A DNA stretch of 5,418 bases, from NCBI GenBank assembly GCA_045531795.1, contig JAZSET010000042.1, positions 1 through 5,418 on the forward strand, written 5' to 3'. The stretch comes from UBA4717 sp045531795 (GTDB lineage Bacteria; Bacillota; Clostridia; Oscillospirales; CAG-272). Below are positions 1 to 5,222 of this stretch, one piece after another. The notes under the pieces were generated by a model. It saw only the letters and a list, made by a program, of their open reading frames with translations. It searched no databases and was not told the origin of the DNA. Made by a program: the position numbers and the translations under genes. How positions within the stretch are numbered: the first letter of the stretch is position 1; each line of letters starts with the position of its first letter.

Positions 1-1023
1 ATTACAGGGATATGTATACGATGCCGCAGCACGGGTAACGGTGATTTTCTTGTCCTCCAAGGGCTGACGCATGGATTCTATAACGTCCTTGCGGTATTCG
101 GGAAACTCATCAAGGAACAGCACTCCGTTATGTGCAAGGGAGATTTCCCCCGGCTTTGCCTTTGCACCGCCGCCTACGATACTTACAGCACTTGCACTGT
201 GGTGAGGTGTTCTGAAAGGCCTCCTTGCAATAAGCTTTGTATCCCCCTCCAAAGCTCCTGCCACGGAATAAATTTTTGTGACATCTATTGCTTCCTCCAA
301 AGTCATATCGGGTAAAATTGTGGGAATCCTTTGTGCAAGCATGGACTTACCGCTTCCGGGAGTTCCGATAAGAAGAAGATTATGCCCACCGCTGACACAA
401 AGCTCTATACCCCTCCGGAGGGCTATCTGCCCCCTTACATCGGAAAAATCAATGTCATAATGTGCCGCCTCGGCAAAAAGCCCTTCAACGTTACACACGG
501 TCGGCTCTATTTCCTTTTCGCCCATAAGATGAGAAAAAACATCGGCAAGGCACTCTGCCCCCAAAATTTCAACTCCACGGGCAAGTGCCGCCTCCTGTGC
601 GTTGTCCTTGGGAACGAAAACCTTCTGGATGCCGTTTTCCTTTGCATATGATACAAGAGCCAGCACGCCGCTTATACCGCGAAGCTCCCCCGAAAGCCCA
701 AGCTCGCCTATAAACATATATTCGGAAAGATTGGTTTTCATCTGCCCTGTTCCTGCCATAATGGAAATGGCAATGGGAAGGTCAAACTGTGTACCTTCCT
801 TTTTCAAATCCGCAGGAGCAAGGTTTATAACGGCACGCTTTGCCGGAAATTCAAACCCACTGTTTTTAAGTGCCGCACGCACTCTTTCCTTTGCTTCCTT
901 AACCGTTGTATCGGGAAGTCCAACCACATCAAAAGCAGGCAGACCGTTTGAAAAGTCTGCCTCCACAATCACGCTCTTTCCCTCAAGCCCGCATACTACG
1001 CCCGTGTTGACTTTAACTATCAT
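1..1023 (-). CDS. comM: YifB/ComM family Mg-chelatase-like AAA+ ATPase, 5' part
   Basis: The first 341 codons are in the window and the 3' end runs off at base 1; the family is usually about 500 residues. Residues 1-170 fit the N-terminal Lon-S16-like (ChlI) domain, with FDVVGLPDTTVKEAKERV at 31-48 and NLAPADLKKEGTQFDLPIA at 67-85. The AAA+ chelatase-type domain follows: Walker A GTPGSGKS (220-227), the family motif PFRTPHHSAS (269-278) and Walker B VLFLDEFPE (301-309). The ATG at 1023 is chosen because AAGGAT lies 7 nt upstream and a good promoter lies further up. In naturally transformable Gram-negative bacteria ComM is a hexameric branch-migration helicase that extends integration of incoming single-stranded DNA. 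Its role in Clostridia is less clear. It is divergent from the tRNA-Pro gene. Family assignment is secure; the cellular role is inferred. Confidence 0.95.
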   Translation of the reverse strand, partial: MIVKVNTGVVCGLEGKSVIVEADFSNGLPAFDVVGLPDTTVKEAKERVRAALKNSGFEFPAKRAVINLAPADLKKEGTQFDLPIAISIMAGTGQMKTNLSEYMFIGELGLSGELRGISGVLALVSYAKENGIQKVFVPKDNAQEAALARGVEILGAECLADVFSHLMGEKEIEPTVCNVEGLFAEAAHYDIDFSDVRGQIALRRGIELCVSGGHNLLLIGTPGSGKSMLAQRIPTILPDMTLEEAIDVTKIYSVAGALEGDTKLIARRPFRTPHHSASAVSIVGGGAKAKPGEISLAHNGVLFLDEFPEYRKDVIESMRQPLEDKKITVTRAAASYTYPCN

Positions 1024-1059
1024 ATAAAACATCCTTGCTGTCTGTAAAATATTGCCTTT

Positions 1060-1088
1060 ATTATACCACTAAGATGCTCCAAAGTCAA
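1060..1088 (-). promoter_or_regulatory. sigma-A promoter for comM
   Basis: On the minus strand, -35 TTGACT (1088-1083) and -10 TATAAT (1065-1060) are separated by exactly 17 bp. The predicted start gives a leader of about 30 nt before the comM ATG at 1023. Seen directly in sequence; activity is inferred. Confidence 0.8.
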
Positions 1089-1105
1089 ATCCTGCAAAAA
1101 TTTTC

Positions 1106-1134
1106 TTGACTTCCTTTGATTAAAATAGTATAAT
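1106..1134 (+). promoter_or_regulatory. sigma-A promoter for tRNA-Pro
   Basis: On the plus strand, -35 TTGACT (1106-1111) and a perfect -10 TATAAT (1129-1134) are separated by 17 bp. Transcription would start near 1141, leaving a leader of about 18 nt before the tRNA. Its -35 box lies 17 bp from the -35 box of the oppositely directed comM promoter. Confidence 0.85.
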
Positions 1135-1158
1135 ATTTGAGTATCATTATAAATGTTA

Positions 1159-1235
1159 CGGGGTGTAGCGCAGTTTGGTAGCGTGCTTCGTTCGGGACGA
1201 AGAGGCCGCGGGTTCAAGTCCCGCCACTCCGACCA
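1159..1235 (+). tRNA. tRNA-Pro (anticodon CGG)
   Basis: A complete 77-nt cloverleaf. Acceptor CGGGGTG pairs with CACTCCG (one G-U), the D arm is GCGC/GCGT, and the anticodon stem is CTTCG/CGAAG with loop TTCGGGA. This gives anticodon CGG followed by G37. The T arm is GCGGG-TTCAAGT-CCCGC and the encoded end is ACCA. The C1-G72 pair, A73 and G37 are the expected bacterial tRNA-Pro identity features. It decodes CCG. It has its own promoter and terminator and looks undamaged although a recombinase module lies just downstream. Confidence 0.97.
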
Positions 1236-1238
1236 TTA

Positions 1239-1287
1239 CGAGTGTTCTTATAGGATTTAAGTATTTCTATGAGAACACTCGTTTTCT
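1239..1287 (+). terminator. intrinsic terminator of tRNA-Pro
   Basis: A 15-bp stem, 1239-1253 with 1267-1281, has a 13-nt loop and is followed by TTTTCT. The single non-Watson-Crick position is a U-G pair in plus-strand RNA but an A-C mismatch in minus-strand RNA, and only the plus strand has the T tract. It therefore serves the tRNA, and probably not the convergent recombinase operon. Confidence 0.85.
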
Positions 1288-1297
1288 ATGTAGGTAT

Positions 1298-1651
1298 TCA
1301 TATATTCATTATGCCTGTTAGTAGTGTGCTATAAAGCTGTTCGCAGCTTTTGTCTAAACTGATAGGCTTTTTATTATGCCTATACATATCTTTGAAAATT
1401 TCTACCTGTGTTTTTACATCTCTTGTAAGCCGTGTAACATCAGTTACAACAATTCCCTGAACATCATCATTTTTGATAGCTGCTTTTAACAATTCGCTGT
1501 AAGGAGCTATGCCAATTCGTTCTTCCGTTATAACAGATTTTATTGTGTAACCGTTTTGCTCGCAAAAAACTATTACTTTGGCAACCTTTTCAATTACATC
1601 TTTGAAATATGCTTCCGAGCTGTTATATCGAAAATAACAAACAATATTCAT
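1298..1651 (-). CDS. truncated serine-recombinase-like (resolvase N-terminal domain) protein, probably non-catalytic
   Basis: This 117-aa protein corresponds only to the resolvase catalytic domain. Its start CYFRYNSSEA resembles the family Y-x-R-x-S motif, and DVTRLTRD (71-78) keeps the two arginines of the family motif DRLxRD (R74, R77). Aligned by eye to gamma-delta resolvase, the catalytic serine position is Asn10, with Ser11 and Ser12 next to it. I see no clear counterpart of the arginine in the mobile loop. The long dimer helix and any DNA-binding domain are absent. The ATG at 1651 is preferred over a GTG at 1663: GGGGGTG lies 9 nt upstream, and the ATG overlaps the recombinase stop as ATGA, implying translational coupling. 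It may be a regulatory partner of the large recombinase or a decaying fragment. Domain class is well supported; function is inferred. Confidence 0.8.
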   Translation of the reverse strand: MNIVCYFRYNSSEAYFKDVIEKVAKVIVFCEQNGYTIKSVITEERIGIAPYSELLKAAIKNDDVQGIVVTDVTRLTRDVKTQVEIFKDMYRHNKKPISLDKSCEQLYSTLLTGIMNI

Positions 1652-3363
1652 ACCGCAACACACCCCCTTGTATCAAAGTGAACATCTACGCCTTGTCTTG
1701 TATGGATTTTAACATTGTTTTCAGGTATCAAATCCATATCAGGAATTTCAAGAGTTCCTATACAAGTATAGTGTATTTTAAGTCTTTGTACTGTCTTGCC
1801 GTCAATCTTTTCGGATTGGTAAACCTCAATCTTGTCGATAAGCTCATTCAGCATTTGCGGAGTGAGTTTTTTTGCTCTTGTGTACTTTTGTACCGTAGCA
1901 ATAAACATATCCGTTGAAACATTTTTGCTCTTGCCATTTGAGATTTCATCTTGAAGTTTTTTCATCTTCTCATTAACGGCTTTTTGCTCGTCTTCATACT
2001 TCACGGAAAGTTTCGCAAATCTATCATCAGAGATTTTACCCATTGCGTTATCCTCGTATATCTTTTCAAACAAGATGTCAAGTTCTTTATCCCTTGCCTG
2101 AAGTTTTTTGAGTTCGCTTTCCTTGAATTGCATTTCCTGTTCGGCTGCTCTTAATGAGCTACCCATAACAAGTTTCGCAAAAGCATTTTCATACTTTGTA
2201 GCAAACCTTGTCAATCTTCGGATTTCTCCAAGCACAACCTGTTCAAGAAAATCAGTACGGATATAATGAGAGGATTCACAAATCTTTCTTTTACCTCTGT
2301 TATACCCTGTGCAATTAAAGTATGTAATTTCTTTGTTGCCTTGATTGAAATGAAAATTAAGATTGTTTCCACAGTCCGCACATTTAAGCAAGCCGGAAAA
2401 CATATTCTTTTCGCCGTCTGCCTTTTTGCGTTTTCTAACCTTTCCTCGTTTTTCTTGTATCTTCTCAAATACAGCCCTTTCAATAATTGGAGGGTTGACA
2501 TCTTTGAAAACAACAATGTTTTCGGGGTCATTTACAATGCGTTTTTTATTCTTGTATGACTTTGAATACGTTTTAAAATTGATTATATCACCGCAATACT
2601 CTTGTGTATTAAGTATTTTTGCGATTGTGGATGAGTTCCAAGCATAAGGATTTTCGTTAATTTTTTTATTAGGCTTCTTTATGCCTTTGCTCGCCCAATA
2701 GTGCATAGGTGTTAAAATCTTTTCCTGTTCAAACATTGAGGCAATTTGTTCTGTTCCAAAGCCCTGCAATGTCAAACTAAAAACACGCCTAACAACACTT
2801 GCTGCTTCTTCATCAATAAGCCAATGCATCTTATCATTCGGATTTTTCATATATCCATAATATGGAGAAGAAAGCGGCTCACCTGAATTACCTTTAATCT
2901 TATTACTAATACGACGTTTTTTACTTATGTCACGCGCATACCATTCATTGAAAAGATTTTTGATAGGTGCAAGTTCATTTTCACCCTCTGCTGTATCAAT
3001 ATTATCTGACACAGCTACAAGGCGTATATCGTGTTCAGGTAAAAATTCCTCTGTCAGTTTTCCAACCTCGATATAGTTTCGGCCTATACGGGAAAGGTCT
3101 TTTACAAACAGTGCAGAAGATTTATTATTTCCAAAATCCTCAATCATCCTGATATAGTCAGGTCTATTCATTGTTACGCCGGAAATACCGTCGTCAATAT
3201 AAATCAATAAGTTTGTATATCCCTTTTCCTTTGCTACCTTTGTAAGCAGCTTTTTTTGATTTCCTATGCTGTAGCTTTCACCCTCTAAATTATCATCCCT
3301 GCTTAAACGCAAATATAATGAAGCTGTGGTTTCTCTCTTTTTATTACTTTTCGACTGTCTCAT
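1648..3363 (-). CDS. large serine recombinase (TnpX/TndX-like site-specific integrase/excisionase)
   Basis: A complete 571-aa protein that would cut, exchange and rejoin element ends through a phosphoserine link. The resolvase domain covers about residues 14-160: YLRLSRDD with catalytic Ser21, Arg67 in MNRPDY, and DLSRIGRN with Arg92 and Arg95. A recombinase domain follows at about 165-320, including SSPYYGYMKNP and NPYAWNSSTIAKILNTQEYCGD. Next is a zinc ribbon with CADC (328-331) plus Cys351 and Cys362. A charged coiled coil spans about 405-475, and a C-terminal part resembling DUF4368 about 485-545 (LIDKIEVYQSEKI). This order matches recombinases of Tn5397/Tn4451-type elements. AAAGGAGG lies just before the ATG at 3363. 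It has its own promoter and overlaps the downstream resolvase-like gene by 4 nt. All catalytic and zinc residues are present, so it looks functional. Confidence 0.96.
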   Translation of the reverse strand: MRQSKSNKKRETTASLYLRLSRDDNLEGESYSIGNQKKLLTKVAKEKGYTNLLIYIDDGISGVTMNRPDYIRMIEDFGNNKSSALFVKDLSRIGRNYIEVGKLTEEFLPEHDIRLVAVSDNIDTAEGENELAPIKNLFNEWYARDISKKRRISNKIKGNSGEPLSSPYYGYMKNPNDKMHWLIDEEAASVVRRVFSLTLQGFGTEQIASMFEQEKILTPMHYWASKGIKKPNKKINENPYAWNSSTIAKILNTQEYCGDIINFKTYSKSYKNKKRIVNDPENIVVFKDVNPPIIERAVFEKIQEKRGKVRKRKKADGEKNMFSGLLKCADCGNNLNFHFNQGNKEITYFNCTGYNRGKRKICESSHYIRTDFLEQVVLGEIRRLTRFATKYENAFAKLVMGSSLRAAEQEMQFKESELKKLQARDKELDILFEKIYEDNAMGKISDDRFAKLSVKYEDEQKAVNEKMKKLQDEISNGKSKNVSTDMFIATVQKYTRAKKLTPQMLNELIDKIEVYQSEKIDGKTVQRLKIHYTCIGTLEIPDMDLIPENNVKIHTRQGVDVHFDTRGCVAV

Positions 3364-3407
3364 TATTCCTCCTTTCCGACAGTCAAATAAGCACTTACCC
3401 TATAAAT

Positions 3408-3436
3408 ATTGTAACGCGCTTTTTTTGACTTGTCAG
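3408..3436 (-). promoter_or_regulatory. sigma-A-type promoter for the recombinase genes
   Basis: On the minus strand, -35 CTGACA (3436-3431) and -10 TACAAT (3413-3408) are separated by 17 bp, in the 100-nt gap between the TnpW-like gene and the recombinase. The leader would be about 40 nt. The recombinase could thus be expressed independently of the sigma/HTH operon. Sequence match is good; activity is untested. Confidence 0.6.
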
Positions 3437-3463
3437 CCTATTTAAATGAAGTTATGCAACTTT

Positions 3464-3643
3464 TTATTCTTTTTGTGTCATAAGGCGTAGTAAGACAGCC
3501 CCCAAGGTTTCAGAATTTTCTGTTTTGAAAATGGGCTCAACAACAAAAGAATTTTTATCAAAATCATAAGTGGTTTTTTCTGTCAAAGAGCTATCGGCTC
3601 TATGACAATTCTCGTTGGCTTTAGGGTTAATATTTTCAGCCAT
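3464..3643 (-). CDS. small transposon-encoded protein, TnpW-like
   Basis: A 59-aa protein with a hydrophilic N-terminal half and a conserved-looking C-terminal half, TTYDFDKNSFVVEPIF then SETLGAVLLRLM. Length, the TTY motif, the aromatic-V-x-x-x-F strand and the final LLRLM recall the short TnpW family (about 60-70 aa), proteins of unknown function next to TnpX-type recombinases. That assignment is from memory and tentative. The start at 3643 is chosen because AGAGGTG lies 6 nt upstream; an in-frame TTG at 3664 has no comparable site. It lies 100 nt upstream of the recombinase, in the same direction. No membrane segment or signal peptide is visible. Confidence 0.6.
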   Translation of the reverse strand: MAENINPKANENCHRADSSLTEKTTYDFDKNSFVVEPIFKTENSETLGAVLLRLMTQKE

Positions 3644-3669
3644 AGGCCACACCTCTTTCACCAAAATAT

Positions 3670-3843
3670 CTATCCTAATAATATATATGAAGAAAACGGA
3701 CGGCTGCCGGCTTGCAGCTCCACAGGGAATTTCACCACTCGGCCCATGCTTGTGGGTGCGCCGCGCAATGCTTTGAGGGCGTTCAACGCGGGAGTATCAT
3801 TATCCGGTATGTGTGTCATTGCTTGCAGAAAGCCAATCTGCAA
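3670..3843 (-). pseudogene. possible 3' remnant of an unrecognised gene
   Basis: A 57-codon open stretch ends at TAG (3672-3670), 26 nt before the TnpW-like ATG. Its only ATG (3819) would give 49 aa, including DTPALNALKALRGAPTSMGR and VVKFPVELQAGSRPFSSYI. No ribosome site precedes that ATG. The stretch is richer in G+C than its neighbours, and in this frame the third codon positions are G/C-biased, as in coding DNA. Plausible coding continues upstream in other frames (for example STVIADWLSASNDTHTG around 3800-3855, and RYVPSSTANMPRLPTGNER around 3855-3915). That pattern would fit a gene broken by small indels. It might instead be a real short gene or conserved non-coding DNA. I do not recognise the protein. 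Confidence 0.35.
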
Positions 3844-3982
3844 TTACGGTAGAAATATTTCTCGCTCGTTCCCGGTGGGAAGTCGTGGCATATTTGCCGT
3901 AGAGCTCGGCACATACCTTTCGTGTCCGTTTCGTCTATGACGCCCATATCGCAGGGAGTGTTTATCAAAGTTCAAAACATTT

Positions 3983-4037
3983 AAGGCTTTATTATCAGCC
4001 TTTTCAAAACGCACTTTTATAAATGCGCTTTGAAAAG
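3983..4037 (-). other. pair of overlapping stem-loops in the operon RNA
   Basis: In the minus-strand transcript, a 14-bp stem (4037-4024 with 4013-4000, 10-nt loop) is complete with one G-U pair; that position is an A-C mismatch in plus-strand RNA. A second hairpin, AAGGCT/AGCCTT (4002-3997 with 3988-3983), shares three bases (4000-4002) with the first, so full forms of both cannot coexist. No long U tract follows, so they are not simple terminators. They may be a processing, stability or attenuation element. Function is inferred only. Confidence 0.45.
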
Positions 4038-4057
4038 AATAATAATGTTTATTAAAG

Positions 4058-4082
4058 GGAGCGCGGAAAGGGAACGCGCTCC
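4058..4082 (-). terminator. GC-rich stem-loop after the orf8-like gene, weak terminator or attenuator
   Basis: A perfect 8-bp GGAGCGCG/CGCGCTCC stem with a 9-nt loop starts 9 nt past the stop codon of the HTH_16 gene. The following bases, CTTTAATAAAC, are a poor U tract. It may cause partial termination or protect the 3' end of the sigma/HTH message. Confidence 0.45.
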
Positions 4083-4091
4083 TTGCATCAG

Positions 4092-4331
4092 TTATGCCGG
4101 GTTGATTTCAAAATCCGAAACAATGCTGCAGATTAGTTTCGATTCAAGACGACGGCGCATTGCTTCATCGACATAGATATACTCATTCCCGAACTCGTCT
4201 TTGAGTGTCCGGGTTGCGAGCTTTTTTATGTAGCCGCTGAAATATCCAAGCACAAACGCCAAGTGTTCAGCCTCGCCGCTTATCGCTCCGTCAATGACAT
4301 TACGAGGCAAATCGGTCAAATGTTTTGCCAT
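4092..4331 (-). CDS. HTH_16-type regulatory protein, Tn916 Orf8-like
   Basis: A 79-aa protein with the layout of the short helix-turn-helix proteins that accompany Orf7-type sigma factors. It has VIDGAISGEAEHLAFVLGYF (12-31), SGYIKKLATRTLKDEFGNE (32-50), then YVDEAMRRRLESKLI (53-67). The segments resembling KDEYGN and VDE-x-x-R-x-R are typical of Tn916 Orf8 (about 76 aa). Its ATG directly follows the TGA of the sigma gene (0 nt gap), with AGGAGG inside the end of that gene, so the two are translationally coupled. In Tn916 the Orf7/Orf8 pair promotes expression of the transfer and recombination functions; the same role is inferred here. A GC-rich stem-loop follows the stop. Confidence 0.85.
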   Translation of the reverse strand: MAKHLTDLPRNVIDGAISGEAEHLAFVLGYFSGYIKKLATRTLKDEFGNEYIYVDEAMRRRLESKLICSIVSDFEINPA

Positions 4332-4748
4332 TCAAAAGCCCTCCTTTTCCAAAAGTTCTTTTAACTGTTTGAGTGAGCTTATCCGTCTTTTGAAAATGGT
4401 TTGCTGTATAGCTCCCAAATGCTCTCCGATTTCCTTATCGGTCATACCGACAAAGTACGAAAGCAGGATAACATCACGCTTTTGCTGTGGTAACGCTCTG
4501 ACAGCGTCTGCCAACACATTGCCCATAACAACAATTTCCTTGTCCAGCACATTGAAAATATGCTCGTCCTCAAAATATTTGTCGCATACAGACAGCTTGA
4601 TGATTTCATCACCCGTCAGCTCATTCAGGGATTTTTCTCTTTCTCTTTGTTTTGCATTTTCTCTGTGAATATTCGTTGCTTCGTTTTTAAGCACCCGCAG
4701 ACAGAATTTGCAAAACTGTTTCGATATACGTATATCATCAGAAGTCAT
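4332..4748 (-). CDS. RNA polymerase sigma factor-like regulator, Tn916 Orf7-like
   Basis: A 138-aa protein whose second half is a clear sigma region 4. LADAVRALPQQKRDVILLSYF (79-99) is followed by a helix-turn-helix, MTDKEIGEHLGAIQQTIFKR (102-121), and a basic tail. The first half (FCKFCLRVLKNEATNIHREN, then a KQREREKSLNEL stretch) matches the pattern and length of Tn916 Orf7 (about 140 aa), not a full sigma region 2. The ATG at 4748 is chosen because AAGGAGGTG lies 5 nt upstream; the open frame extends to 4835 but has no better start. It is the first gene of a coupled pair with the HTH_16 protein. In integrative elements such factors activate element genes; its target promoter is not identifiable here. 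Confidence 0.88.
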   Translation of the reverse strand: MTSDDIRISKQFCKFCLRVLKNEATNIHRENAKQREREKSLNELTGDEIIKLSVCDKYFEDEHIFNVLDKEIVVMGNVLADAVRALPQQKRDVILLSYFVGMTDKEIGEHLGAIQQTIFKRRISSLKQLKELLEKEGF

Positions 4749-4851
4749 TTTTTCACCTCCTTTCCGGCAAGAAAGTCGGTGTCTTTTGTCCCTTTCACAT
4801 AATGAACAACAAAAGTGCTGAAAAAACAACCGCACGAATTAAAAAAGTTGA

Positions 4852-4880
4852 ATTATTTGTGTGCCATTATGTACTGCCAA
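4852..4880 (-). promoter_or_regulatory. likely promoter of the sigma/HTH operon
   Basis: On the minus strand, -35 TTGGCA (4880-4875) and -10 AATAAT (4857-4852) each match consensus at five of six positions with a 17-bp spacer. The leader to the ATG at 4748 would be about 95-100 nt. It lies just downstream of a minus-strand terminator, which would insulate it from transcription coming from the SDR gene. Confidence 0.5.
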
Positions 4881-4933
4881 AACCGACTTTGATTTTTCGT
4901 TTTGACAGTTTGAGGTGGTGCTCTTACACGACA

Positions 4934-4980
4934 CAGAAAAAAGGCGATACTAACCCCTTGAGCGAGGTTAATATCGCCTT
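4934..4980 (-). terminator. intrinsic terminator, minus strand
   Basis: A 15-bp stem (4980-4966 with 4955-4941, 10-nt loop) is followed by TTTTCT in the minus-strand direction. The only imperfect position is a U-G pair in minus-strand RNA but a C-A mismatch in plus-strand RNA, which supports the orientation. It probably ends the transcript entering from the SDR gene, 243 nt away. Confidence 0.8.
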
Positions 4981-5222
4981 GAATTCTAAAACTATTTATT
5001 TGTTTGTTATTTCCGGGGTCATAATATAAATCAGACCTCGATTTCATTTTTATGTCAGTTTATCTTTTGTCAACAATTCACACTCTTTCCAGTAATTTAA
5101 AACAATCCTCTGCTGTAGATATACATTTGACAAGTTTACATTTTGCGACAAAAATCAGGAGTAGCGATGTACAGCAGAGGACAGTATGCAAAAGTTTTTA
5201 ACTGTTTATAAACTTATTTATC
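4981..5222. other. non-coding interval next to the SDR gene
   Basis: Apart from the inverted repeat at 5106-5181, this A+T-rich stretch shows no supportable gene. A short hairpin (CGGGGTC near 5013 with GACCTCG near 5034) pairs only in plus-strand RNA and has no clear U tract. One end of the integrated module probably lies here or at the nearby terminator, but I could not place a junction. Confidence 0.5.
5106..5181. repeat. 12-bp inverted repeat enclosing an imperfect direct repeat
   Basis: TCCTCTGCTGTA (5106-5117) and its exact complement TACAGCAGAGGA (5170-5181) flank 52 nt. Inside lie two copies of a related word, TACATTTGACAA (5122-5133) and TACATTTTGCGACAA (5137-5151). On the minus strand these read as two TTGTC-(GC)-AAAATGTA-like boxes. 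This is the non-coding stretch between the SDR stop and the module. It could be a protein-binding or recombination site, a long-loop RNA hairpin, or a small decayed repeat. Confidence 0.6.

Noticed and set aside
278..1027. Plus-strand open frames across comM
   Set aside because: They are shadows of the clear minus-strand ComM coding sequence.
1020..1217. 65-aa minus-strand open frame over the tRNA
   Set aside because: It is the antisense of the tRNA and the divergent promoter region.
3602..3940. 112-aa open frame on the plus strand
   Set aside because: It overlaps the TnpW-like gene in antisense, has no ribosome site, and gives an unremarkable protein; the minus strand explains the region better.
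4749..4835. N-terminal extension of the sigma-like protein to an upstream start at 4835
   Set aside because: The extension contains the AAGGAGGTG ribosome site of the ATG at 4748, which fits the family length.
4853..5047. 64-aa open frame on the minus strand upstream of the sigma gene
   Set aside because: It has no ribosome site, its codons run through the terminator hairpin and across the promoter region, and the protein resembles no known family.
5127..5155. TTGACA at 5127 on the plus strand as a promoter
   Set aside because: No acceptable -10 box at 16-18 bp and no gene follows on that strand.
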